This document shows, piece after piece, positions 54,946 through 64,000 of a stretch of 64,000 bases of DNA. Position 1 is the first letter of the stretch; every line of letters starts with the position of its first letter. The notes beneath the pieces are model-generated. The model ran no database searches, was not told the DNA's origin, and saw nothing but the letters and a program-made list of their open reading frames with translations. Origin of the DNA: Lunularia cruciata. Its lineage: Eukaryota > Streptophyta > Marchantiopsida > Lunulariales > Lunulariaceae. The stretch spans positions 9,802,001-9,866,000 of the forward strand of contig OX419762.1 in NCBI GenBank assembly GCA_948567375.1, written 5' to 3'. The position numbers and the translations under genes are program-made.

Positions 54946-56185
54946 AGATAAGTTTCCTTTCCTGTAAAGGGAGTACTCGAACCAAACTCCAAGGTCCTTT
55001 CCTTCATTCCGGTGCATTCCAATGAGTTCAAGTCAGAACAACATAACGAGGCTCAGGTTGACAAACTTGGCTGACCTCCCCGACGACCTTCTAGAAATGA
55101 TCCTGAAATTGTTACCCGTTGTTAAACTTTCACAAGGCGTGACGTCTGGGTTCGAAGGAATGGAACGAACTATTGTCTTCCTCGTATTTTCCAAGGCACC
55201 CTTGGCAACTGCATCGAAGGTCATATCACAGCTGCAGGAGAAGCGAACTTTTGAACTTGAATTCCGAAGACGGAATAAACCAGATGATACCCTTCTTGGT
55301 CCCTACTGCGCTTTCTTTGTCCCCTGTGAGCCATCGATTATGATTCAAAAGATTTCTGTAATGGTAAAGACACGGACAAGTGATAGGATCGATGGGATGC
55401 ACTCAGATATTGTGGTAATGAATCCTTTGAATGGATCTTACAGCATATTGCCCCATCGCTTCGAGAAAATTTGCTCAAGAGCGTGAAGGCTTTTGCTGTG
55501 AGTAATCGTATGACGCTGATAGTTGATAAGTCCAACTTCTACAAACTTTGGGTCATCGCGTTTGTTTGATCTGGATATTATAAAACGAGGTTAAGAGACG
55601 CCTGGCTAGGCGTGTATGATTCCATCTCCAAAACTTGGAGTCTCACATCAAGATTAAGATTTGGTTATGGGTTGCAGCACCGGAAGCCTGAGACGATATT
55701 ATGCCGAGAGACAATTCACAATAAATCTTCACTGACCACAAAAACATAACCACAGTAGTAGAGTACAACCGCGAAAGCGCAGACGTTAAGTCAAGTCCGT
55801 AATGTACACGTTGCACATCGTACTGCAACTAGGGGAGAAGGCAACAAGATATTCAGAGAGATCTGCCGATTTGACAGCAGATTGTTTTCATTCCTATGGA
55901 CCACAAGCGGCTACCTGAATTGTATTCCACGTACTTGAGCTGGACTTCTGTACAACAATCTGGAATAAGTTTTCTCCAGAAGCTCCAAAACTTTTGACTA
56001 ATTCGAACCGCGAACATCAGCAATTTTGGAGGTGTCCCATGAACTCCGGACGTATGCGTCAAGGGTCCATTCGGGAGCCTTCTTTATGCGTCTCCGGACT
56101 ACACCACACGAACTGGTGCCGCTATTTTCCGTTTTCCTGCGAGGTCTTCTGTTTGTACGAGCCTCGCTTGGACACACGACCTTAA
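54946..56185 (+). pseudogene. F-box/kelch-type gene copy C, frameshifted
   Basis: ATG at 55022 (MSSSQNNITRLRL), then LADLPDDLLEMILKLLPVVKL. The second half of the F-box (TRRDVW..RNGTNY) is in another frame from about 55130. The first frame stays open for 154 codons and includes DDTLLGPYCAFFVPCEPSIMI and DIVVMNPLNGSYSILPHRF, typical of the C-terminal domain, but stops at 55486. Further pieces follow to VFCLYEPRLDTRP at 56146-56184, the family C-terminus. The leader (54946-55021) matches that of copy D. It was probably a gene of about 1.16 kb without introns. Confidence 0.75.
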
Positions 56186-56189
56186 ACAG

Positions 56190-58228
56190 ACAAAAGTGAA
56201 ACTGGACATAATCTGATGAGAGACTTGTCAAAATACCGGTATCGATCGATTATCTACTCGCCTGCGAGAGGCTACACGGACTACACAGACGAGCTATTCA
56301 TAAGACAACTTCCGCTAATTCGCAGAGGATTATGCCTTCGGTTGAACACGGTAACTTGCGATAGCCTGTAAAGTATAGCGGTGGCCAAGGTGCGGCTATG
56401 ACTTGTGAGTAAATGGTAATACACAAAGAGATAATGGTTGTGATTTGGTACGTGAGTTGTATGTTCAAGTCTGACCCTGCAATTGTAAATAAAGGAAAAG
56501 AGAGGTTGGGCTTCTATTGAGGTTCGATTCTGGAGGATATTAGGTTCCATTGTGAAAGAACTAAACATTGAAAACCGATTTTCGATCACAGAAATAATCC
56601 TTTATTTTGGAGCCCCGGCCGGCCCTGATCATGACGCTTAGTTTCAGAGGCTTCTGACGATATCTTTGGCGTTTCCTGCTGGTTTTATGTGATTGCACCT
56701 GAAAATGTCCTTCACTTAAGAACTACAACAAGTTTGGCAAAAGCTTTAGTACATGCATACACACGTGTATTCCATATGTCACAGTAAGTATTTCCACCAA
56801 GCGATTCGACTTGGCCTTCAGCTGAATCAGATGCAGTAAGCGTTGCAAAGTACGGTCCTTTATGAAGTTTTCACGGTTTATGGTGGTAGATTTTTTCACG
56901 GATTGGAAGTATTCTTCTACTTTACTTCAATCAAGCTTGTGAAATCGAGTCAACTGTCAAACACGTAGTACGCTGAAGATTACCCCCAGCCATGAGGTCA
57001 ATTCTTGTATCTGAGTTTCAGGCTCACAGCTATCATAAGTTTCAACTGGTCCTGGTGTTTCAGGTATTTTCAGGAATTCTGGATGTTTTTCGAAATCTTG
57101 TTACCGTATAATATTAGTATTTCTAGTTCTTCGGTTTTCATCACTTCTTCTTTAGAGCTGCCAATATGTAATTCGTGGAGGGAGTAATTCGTAACTCCAT
57201 GATCAAGGAATGTAAGCAGCTGTATGCTGTTCGCAAGCTTTCAGTATCCTGCTGTTTTTCACGGAGCAACCAGACCACAACAACCTGGCATTTACGTTCA
57301 AAAGTCGATTTGCGCTCAACTGTTACCTCATTTGAGCAGACTGAAATGATCACGACATGTATATGGGCAGTTAGCAGCGGTCGTATTTGCTCTTGCCATA
57401 TTCGTTTCAATTACAAAAACTACAACTAATGAGCTCTAGTACAAATTAAAGGCTTTGATGGGCTGTTCCACGGATGCGACAGTTCCATGCTTGAAAACTT
57501 CCGTAGATTTCAATTGCTTGCAAGAAATTGGCATTCATAATGGGGAGTATCTTCAAATCATTAATAAACACAATCTTGTTAATCTGTTGAGTCACCTACA
57601 TTTGGAATATAATATGGATCCGGAACTATGAGATATGAAATCCAATACGGTGATGCAAAACAGAGCCACCGTGCGTGGTTCGAACTACATCTTTTTGACA
57701 TGATTCGAAATACAGGCACGGGACGAAATTAGGGAATCTACGGTGCCACAAGTCATCGGCGTCACCTAGAACGGTGAGAAGAGTTGAATAAAGGTCAATC
57801 GGCTTCTGGAAACCGTCTCCCGTGTTGACCTTCCAGTGCACATCACAGGTCTCGTGTGGTCATGGAGCTCAGATTTTCAAAGTCTTGTTCCTCGAATCTT
57901 ATTTTCCCTTCCCGTGCACCACTTCGATGGATAAAATGCAGTACGAGGCTCTCCGATCTCTAGGTTCCTCGCAGATCTTTCTATGTCCGAAGAGATGACA
58001 TACTTTTATAGCCTAAATTAGTCCGTCAGCTTAGACCCATGGAAGAGTCCAGAATTCAAATTTTCGGTGTCGTTCTAGGAGTGTGAGAAGGTAGAAGATG
58101 ATAAAGGTCTCGATGAGTAAGTTTGCAACTAATGATCATCCGCCTGCACCTTGGGACACTGGCGGCTTCTCAGTCTCTATTCGTTTAGGGTCAATGAGGC
58201 TTGAATTGTGACGGAGATTTTGTTCTGG
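56190..58228. other. no recognised gene
   Basis: Open frames up to about 100 codons on both strands (for example 56281-56589 minus) without recognised motifs. No LTR, tRNA or LINE tail was found. Confidence 0.45.
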
Positions 58229-58229
58229 G

Positions 58230-58510
58230 AATAACCTTCTGAGTATCACCATGAGGCCAATCTTTGCTGCTTTTACTGAGGCCTCCGGATGGAATTCTTC
58301 ATGGGATTGTACGTGGGGTTTAACACAATACGCTATTTATCGGTACAGAGTTGGAGCTCGCTCCACCATAGTCTGTGGTGCAACTTGGCACAAAATTGAT
58401 CCCGTCGTCAACCTAAACCTTGGCATGTATTTGGTCCCAGTGTTTAGGAAAAGCCTCGAGACATCCCCTTTGATTCCAGAACATCGCTTTCAATGATGTG
58501 TTTCACCCTC
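58230..58510 (+). repeat. duplicated segment, copy 2
   Basis: Partner of 53880-54180. Just downstream a shorter internal duplication repeats gaagatct-aacctcttt at 58534 and 58612. Confidence 0.65.
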
Positions 58511-58903
58511 TGCTTCCTCAGTGCTGAACTTCGGAAGATCTGAACCTCTTTCACTAAAACCGCGTCTCCTGGGTGCATCTCACACGGGCATTTCTCATTG
58601 TCGAATTGAGGAAGATCTCAACCTCTTTCCTGGAACCTCGTTTTTCTGAGCTGAGGAATAACATCTACACCAGAACGGCCTCTTTACCAAAACATCCTGG
58701 ACTATTGTCTTGCATCCCCTCATTCTATGGGCTCCAATTAAACATCTTATCTTTGACTAAAAAGCAAAGGGCTTTGCAGTTGAACTTTGCATCTGTCCAT
58801 CAATGATAAACCTTCAAACCTGAAGCCGACTCGAACGTCAACGATTCGTTAATGTCTTATCTTCACGTGTTTTTGTTACGCTACACCTTTTAACACGTAT
58901 CTG

Positions 58904-59275
58904 TTTTCTTAGAAGATTATGAGGTCTAGGAAGATAACGTAACGGTAGGAGAGTGTGTTAGAAAAACACAGTCCCTAGGACTTCTCACAATAGCACATCA
59001 CAACCACATTAAACAGAAATCAGAAGACTAACAGGAAATAACGTGGTTCACTCCCTGTCCCGGAAGCTACCTCCACGACTAAAACAGGCTCACACCATTT
59101 TCTTAGAAGATTATGAGGTCTAGGAAGATAACGGTAGAAGAGTGTGTTACAAAAACACAGTCCCTAGGACATCTCACAATAGCACATTACAACCACATTA
59201 AACAGAAATCAGAAGACTAATAGTAAATAACGTGGTTCACTCCCTGTCCACGACTGAAACAGGCTCACACCAGCC
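58904..59275. repeat. tandem duplication spanning the C2 insertion junction
   Basis: A 194-bp unit (58904-59097) holding 52 bp of flank, GAGTG and the first 142 bp of the C2 LTR is repeated from 59098 on. The right unit has since lost about 13 bp (ccggaagctacct) that the left unit and the right-hand LTR keep, and the left unit has an extra gtaac. Confidence 0.87.
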
Positions 59276-59444
59276 TTCTAGAGTTTTATGTCTCATTGCA
59301 CATTTATATACATTATAAACAGGTCCATAATTATCATCCACGTGAACTTCCAGACACGTGACTGTCCACTTGAAGTTTTAGACAAGTGACAAGCAACGGC
59401 CATCAGTTACGTTTGCTTTTGCTCTTGACAAACCAAACATAACA
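59145..59444 (-). repeat. C2 3' LTR
   Basis: It reads TGTTACAAAAACACAG ... CATAACA on the plus strand. Compared with the 5' LTR it has a 13-bp deletion near 59250. Confidence 0.94.
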
Positions 59445-59457
59445 ATCTACACCTTTT
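59445..59457 (-). promoter_or_regulatory. C2 polypurine tract
   Basis: AAAAGGTGTAGAT on the minus strand next to the 3' LTR. It is less pure than usual. Confidence 0.6.
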
Positions 59458-59744
59458 GCTTGTATCCACCATATCATCCCAAAGAGCACAATTTAACGTT
59501 GAGCAAGTTCATGCATAACTTGAACTTCTCAACAGGAACAGGTTTAGTCAAAGTATCAGTTGCGTCTACCTCTGTGCCAATCTTTTGCAAATTGATCTCA
59601 CCATTTATCACAGCTTCCCTGATAAAATGATGTCTCACATCAATATGCTTTGTCCTTAAATGATATACTTGATTTTGGCCAAGTGAATATCGCTTTGGCT
59701 ATCACAAAAAAGTGTGGACTTCATGTTAGGGAGTCCTACATCCT

Positions 59745-59985
59745 TGGCTAATTTTTGTAGCCATATTGCCTCTTTGGCCGCTCAGTTGTTGCCATATATT
59801 CCGCCTCTGTAGTAGAAAGAGCAACTGTAGATTGGAGAGTATACTTCCAACTTACTATACCACCAACAAGTGTAAAAACAAACCCTATTGTAGACCTTCT
59901 CTTATCCAAGTCTCCGGGCAAAGTCTCCGGCAAAGTCAAAATCTACATACCCTGTAATTCCTCCTTCTTGGTCCTTCTCCACATC
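59745..59985 (-). pseudogene. pol: C2 RNase H
   Basis: The open piece 59748-59939 reads DLDKRRSTIGFVFTLVGGIVSWKYTLQ and STVALSTTEAEYMA, the typical copia RNase H, with its C-terminal half missing or frameshifted. A stop precedes it. Confidence 0.88.
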
Positions 59986-60960
59986 AAAGGTAATGCAAAT
60001 ATTTATAGTTCCTTTCAAGTGACAAAGCATCCACTTCACAACTTCCCAGTGTTTGTTTCTCTGGATTTTCTATGTATCTACTCACCATACTCACAGCATA
60101 TGAGATGTCTGGTCTAGTGCAGACCATAGCATACATTAAACTCCCAATAGCATTGGCATAAGGAATGTTTGACATTGCTTTTCTCTCCTCTTCATTTGAT
60201 GGACATTGCTCCAATGATATCTTGAAATGACTTGCCATTGGAGTGCTCACTAGTTTTGCATTCTCCATGCCAAACCGAGCAAGTAAATTTTCCAAATATC
60301 TCCTTTGAGATATCCATAACTTTCCCTTGCTCCTGTCCCAGTGGATTTCAATCCCAAGCACACTCTTTGAAGAACCCAAGTCCTTCATATCAAACTCCTT
60401 ACCAAGTTGTGCTTTCAATTTCTCCATCTCAACCATATCCTCCGCAGCAATTAGCATATCATCCACATATAGTACCAAGATGATTGAAATCAAATACTCT
60501 AGGTCCATGTAGCTTCTTGAGTTACACACAACAATCTGATACGCCTCTTTTATATCCATGCTTCAACATGAAAGCATCCAATTTCATGTACCAAAGTCTT
60601 GGACTTTGCTTTAGTCCATATAAAGACTTTTGTAACCTACAAACCAGATTTTGATTCCTTGGTACCACAAAACCTTCAGGTTGATACATGTAAATCTACT
60701 CCTCCAATTCTCCATGTAAAAAAGCAATTTTAACATCTAGTTTGCTCCAACTCCAAGTTATGCAATGCAACTATTGCCAATAGTGCACGAATTGAAGAGA
60801 TTTTTACCACTGGTGAAAAAATCTCATTGAAGTCAATACCTTCTTTTTGGCTATAACCCTTTGCTACAAGCCTTTCTTTGTATCAATCTCCACCTAATTT
60901 TGGAAGTCCTTCCTTCTTCCAAAATATCCATCTACAACCAATTGCCTTCTTTCCCATAGG
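59984..60960 (-). pseudogene. pol: C2 reverse transcriptase, broken
   Basis: N-terminal scraps (IYMYQPEGFVVPRNQNLVCRL and KSLYGLKQSPRLWYMKLD) lie near 60600-60710. The open piece 59984-60559 carries ILVLYVDDMLIAAED with the catalytic DD, FDMKDLG, VLGIEI, and PYANAIGSLMYAMVCTRPDIS. Several stops lie between 60560 and 60960. It makes cDNA from the element RNA in intact relatives. Confidence 0.9.
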
Positions 60961-61289
60961 CAATTTTTCAAGTCTCCAAGTTTAGTTTTTGGCCAAAGAC
61001 TTCATCTCCTCTTCCATGCACAATGCCACTTTTTACACTCTTGATCTTGCATTGCCTCTTCATATGAAGAAGGCTCATCATTCTCCGTAAGAAGAGCATA
61101 AGCAATAAATGAATCATCAAAGCTCTTTGGAGGCTTCCTATCTCTATTTGGATACCTAAATTCATGAATCACTTCTGGACTTTGCTCTTCTAATGGTTCA
61201 CTTTGTAGATCTACAAGAGGTGATATGTCTTCATTTCCAAGATCAAAATCTATCTTAACAAAATCTGATTGAATTTGTTGTTTCTTTTC

Positions 61290-62259
61290 TTACGTTTCTC
61301 ATCAAAAACTACATCTCTACTCACAACAAGACACACCTTTTTGGATCCCATAATCTATATCCCTTTGTATCCTTCTCATATCCCAAGAATATATATTTTA
61401 TAGATTTGGGATCTAACTTTGTCCGTTGTTCTTGTTGAATATGAACATATGCAATGCATCCAATCACTCTAAGTGAAGAGTAATCAACATGCTGACCTGT
61501 CCATTTTCCATAGGTGTCTTACACTCAACAGAAATAGAGGGAGAATATTTACCAAATGACAAGTTGTATTTACATCTTCTAGCCAAAAACTCTTCTCCAA
61601 TCTGACATTGCTTAACATACTTCTTGCTTTCTCCAAGAGTGTATAATTTATCCGCTCTGCCACACCATTTTGTTGAGGGATACTCAGAACGGTAAAGTGA
61701 TGAATTATCCTTTCACTCTTACAATATCTATCAAACTCTCCAGATTTTTATTCTCCACCATTATCAGATCTCAAACACTTCACTTTCCTTCCAGTTTGTT
61801 TCTCCATCATCACCTTCCATTGTTTAAAGATAGAGAAGACCTCTGATTTTTGCTTCATGATGTAGACCCATACTCTCCTAGAGTAATCATCAACCAAAGA
61901 CACAAAATATAATGCTCCAGATTTTGAAGCTACATGTGCAGAGCCCCAAACATCAGAATGCACATAGTCTAAAATTCCCTTTGTGCAATGAAATCCTATG
62001 GAAAAGTTACCCTTCGTTGCTTTCCTATTACGCAATGCTCACAAAATTTTAACTTACAACTTTTAAGGCCCTTCAGAAGTTGTTGCTTGGACAATTCACT
62101 TAGACATCTTTCACTCATATGACCCAAACGTAGGTGCCATAACTGAGTAAGATCTTTAGGATCTTCATTTTCTGAAATAGTACTTGCCACTCCTCCAGTA
62201 ATGGTCTCTCCAATGAGCTCATAAAGATTTCCTATCTTCTTGCTCTTCATTACAACCAA
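61290..62259 (-). pseudogene. pol: C2 integrase, broken
   Basis: The GAG-pre-integrase finger LWHLRLGHMSERCLSEL ... CEHCVIGKQ (H, H, C, C) is in 61996-62259. The core with DYVHSDVWG and VSLVDDYSRRVWVY is in 61748-62035 up to LRSDNGGE. QQNGVAERINYTLLEKARSM then continues in another frame near 61640. The region 61290-61330 carries the VVSRDVVFDEK motif. Frames change at least twice. Confidence 0.88.
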
Positions 62260-62570
62260 TGCTCCTTTTGATGCCTTGAGTGTTCATTTTTTGCTCCCCA
62301 CCTCCAACCATTTGAGTCCAAAGTGCCTAGTGATATCAAATTCTTCCTTAACTCAGGAACATGCCTCAAATCAGCAAGAGTCCTCACAATACCATCAAAC
62401 ATCTTAATGCATATTGTACCAATGCCAATAGCTTTGCAAGCCATGTTGTTCCCCATTATTTCTGATCCTCCATTGAATGGTTTGTACTCATGAAACCACT
62501 CCTTATTTGGACACATAAGGTAAGAGCAACTTGAGTCCAATATCCATGACTCCTCAAACTTTTCTTTGTT
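62250..62570 (-). pseudogene. pol: C2 protease with altered active site
   Basis: FEESWILDSSCSYLMCPNKEWF aligns with the copia consensus W-I-L-D-S-G-C-S-x-H-M, so the catalytic D-S-G has become D-S-S and the H is L. It is one base out of frame with gag (around 62560). LADLRHVPELRKNLISLGTLD follows as usual. Confidence 0.87.
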
Positions 62571-63405
62571 GGGTAGCACATAGAACATCATCCACAACAC
62601 TAGATGACTCAACAATACTTGCTTGATCTGAAAGTTGACCTTTATCTTTATTGTACTCAAGCCTCTTGTTGTTACAATCCTTCTTGAAATGTCCAACCTT
62701 CCCACAAATCCAGCATTTGCATTTGAAACCTCTAGTTCTAGACTTGGATCTTGATTTACTACTGATCTGATCTCTCTCTCTCTTTCCTCTGATAAATAGA
62801 GCCTCTAGATTTGTCTTTTCTTGGTTGGGTCTTTTCCGCATCTCATTGGACAATAATGTTGAAGTAACCTCCTCACAGTTTATATCATCCTTCCCATATA
62901 GAAGAGTTGTGACCAGATGCTCATATGAAGGAGAAAGTGAAGTCAATAACAACAATGCCTTATCCTCCTCTTCTAATTTGACCTCTATGCTCATCAACTC
63001 ACAAATGATTTTGTTGAAAGCATTGAGGTGCTCCATAATACTTTGGCCTTCCTTTATCCCCAACATATACAACTTCTGTTTAAGATACAGTCTATTTGTC
63101 AATGACTTGGTCATATAAAGATTCTTCAGATTGGCCCATAGTTTTGGTGCAGATTCCTCATTTATAACATTGTATAGCACTTCATCAGTAAGGTTCAACC
63201 AAATAGTGCTAATAGCCTTGAGATCTGCATCTTCATCTTCTTCATCCTCATTACTTTTGTCCTCTTGTTTTTTCTTTAGTGCTCTAAGTAGTCCTCGCTG
63301 GACAAGAAGGTCCTTCATTTTCATTTGCCAAAGTCCAAAATTTTTCATCCCATCAAAATTCTCCACTGCAAATTTAGCATTTGATATAGATATCACCCTT
63401 GCCAT
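62554..63405 (-). CDS. gag: C2 gag, open
   Basis: The real start is the ATG at 63403-63405 (MARVISISNAKFAVENFDG); the open frame reaches further upstream only through a TTG in the PBS region. 283 codons: the UBN2-type gag core (NFGLWQMKMKDLLVQRGLL, DEVLYNVINEESAPKLWANL, YLKQKLYMLGIKEGQSIMEH, LLTSLSPSYEHLVTTLLYG), a basic stretch, and the zinc knuckle CWICGKVGHFKKDC (CX2CX4HX4C). Acidic runs (EDEEDEDAD) lie in the N-terminal third. It would form the particle and package RNA; the frame is intact although pol is not. Confidence 0.9.
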   Translation of the reverse strand: MARVISISNAKFAVENFDGMKNFGLWQMKMKDLLVQRGLLRALKKKQEDKSNEDEEDEDADLKAISTIWLNLTDEVLYNVINEESAPKLWANLKNLYMTKSLTNRLYLKQKLYMLGIKEGQSIMEHLNAFNKIICELMSIEVKLEEEDKALLLLTSLSPSYEHLVTTLLYGKDDINCEEVTSTLLSNEMRKRPNQEKTNLEALFIRGKRERDQISSKSRSKSRTRGFKCKCWICGKVGHFKKDCNNKRLEYNKDKGQLSDQASIVESSSVVDDVLCATQQRKV

Positions 63406-63478
63406 TGCTATGCTGTGGACTTGCTTCTTGACCCTCTTCACTGCACCTTCAGATCTTAAGTCCCTCTTCAGGACCAAC

Positions 63479-63494
63479 TAAGCTATGATACCAA
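63479..63494 (-). promoter_or_regulatory. C2 primer-binding site
   Basis: On the minus strand TGGTATCATAGCTTAG, two bases after the LTR end, is related to the initiator tRNA-Met site. Confidence 0.78.
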
Positions 63495-63495
63495 T

Positions 63496-63796
63496 TGTTA
63501 GAAGAACACAGTCCCTAGAACCTCTCACAATAGCACATCACAACCACATTAAACAGAAATCAAAAGACTAATAGGAAATAACGTGGTTCACTCCCTGTCC
63601 CAAAAGCTACCTCCACGACTGAAACAAGCTCACACCTGCCTTCTAGAGCTTTATTTCTCATTGCATATATATATATATATATATAAACAAGTCCATCACT
63701 GTCATCCACTTAAACCTCTAGACAGGTGACTGTCCACTTGAAGTTGTAGACAAGCACAGGCCATCAATTATGTTTGCTTTTGCTCTTGACATAACA
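63496..63796 (-). repeat. C2 5' LTR
   Basis: It reads TGTTAGAAGAACACAG ... GACATAACA on the plus strand. It contains a TA microsatellite at about 63667-63692 where the 3' LTR has only a short irregular TA stretch. Confidence 0.94.
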
Positions 63797-63801
63797 GAGT
63801 G

Positions 63802-64000
63802 GCCATACGTAGACACCTAGTATGAATGAATATGTAGAATTAACATATGATAGTGTGAGTTTTACATTAAGTTTTTAATATAATAAACTAGCAAACTACA
63901 ACTGTCTCCAAAATGAGATAGTTCCGTCGATAATACATGTACACTATGGACAAACAACTGGATTTTTAATTAATTGCATCACTAAAGCATGCATACGATG
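63802..64000. other. flank of C2, nothing recognised
   Basis: AT-rich flank without an open frame or motif. Confidence 0.6.

Larger units (their letters stand above)
59145..63796 (-). mobile_element. C2: complete Ty1/copia element, inactivated
   Basis: LTRs 59145-59444 and 63496-63796 (300 and 301 bp), TSD GAGTG at 59140-59144 and 63797-63801. The minus-strand order is PBS, gag, protease, integrase, RT, RNase H, PPT, the copia order. Frameshifts and stops break pol, and the protease triad is changed. It is much better preserved than C1. Confidence 0.96.

Noticed and set aside
55022-55486. 154-codon frame as a complete F-box gene
   Set aside because: The F-box is split by a frameshift after its first half, and the family C-terminus lies 700 bp downstream in other frames.
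57665-57690. tRNA-like GGTTCGAAC motif
   Set aside because: The flanking bases do not pair into a T-arm, and no acceptor, D or anticodon arm could be drawn.
1-64000. CRISPR array, operon structure or bacterial genes
   Set aside because: Repeats are LTRs, LINE tails and tandem duplications; there is no regular repeat-spacer pattern, and all proteins recognised are plant-type or retrotransposon.

Overview
The window looks like nuclear DNA of a land plant. It carries Ty3/gypsy chromoviruses whose pol ends in a chromodomain, Ty1/copia elements primed with an initiator-tRNA-Met-like site, and a cluster of F-box genes of the plant F-box/kelch type. I cannot name the species. The AT-rich, heavily decayed repeats and the LINE family fit a large, repeat-rich genome. 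I find no clearly intact host gene: everything recognisable is a mobile element, a decayed mobile element or a broken F-box copy.

Layout. 1-3400: purine-rich, decayed, coding-like sequence with coiled-coil character. 3400-4855: AT-rich and empty. 4856-6595: decayed LINE on the minus strand. 6600-14000: AT-rich, with diverged direct repeats and a tandem repeat of about 226 bp. 13.7-18.8 kb: higher-complexity sequence without a recognised gene, holding at least six short 3' fragments of the same LINE, several between clear target-site duplications (TSDs), including two inserts of only 33 bp. 19355-42106: a multi-layer nest of retrotransposons. 42.1-58.9 kb: four decayed F-box copies (two minus, two plus), segmental duplications, and a third long LINE copy at about 46.8-49.2 kb. 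59140-63801: a complete but inactivated copia element (minus strand) with TSD GAGTG.

The nest, outermost first. C1 is an old copia (minus), 19360-42101, TSD ACTCT. Its left LTR was hit by a LINE (19389-20470), then by a 97-bp LINE tail (20492-20588), and then by chromovirus G1 (20900-39153, plus, TSD GATAT/GATAC). G1 was hit by a chromovirus of a second family that left a solo LTR (23189-23597, TSD GAGTC), and by a full member of that second family, M (25924-37079, minus, TSD CCAAA). M's 3' LTR was hit by a sister copy, F (26349-31909, plus, TSD ATATT). M and F lie in opposite orientation, so about 10 kb forms a large inverted repeat.

Points of most interest: the LINE family with a GGGGCTTAGCCCC hairpin in its 3' tail and an R2-like CCHC/endonuclease-like C-terminus, together with its micro-insertions and its repeated use of the same target site; LTRs of the F/M family packed with heat-shock-element-like GAA/TTC modules upstream of a TATA box; and a small leader ORF before gag that appears in two different chromovirus families. 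LTR, TSD, PBS and PPT boundaries were read directly from the bases. Domain names rest on recognised motifs. Functional suggestions are inference.
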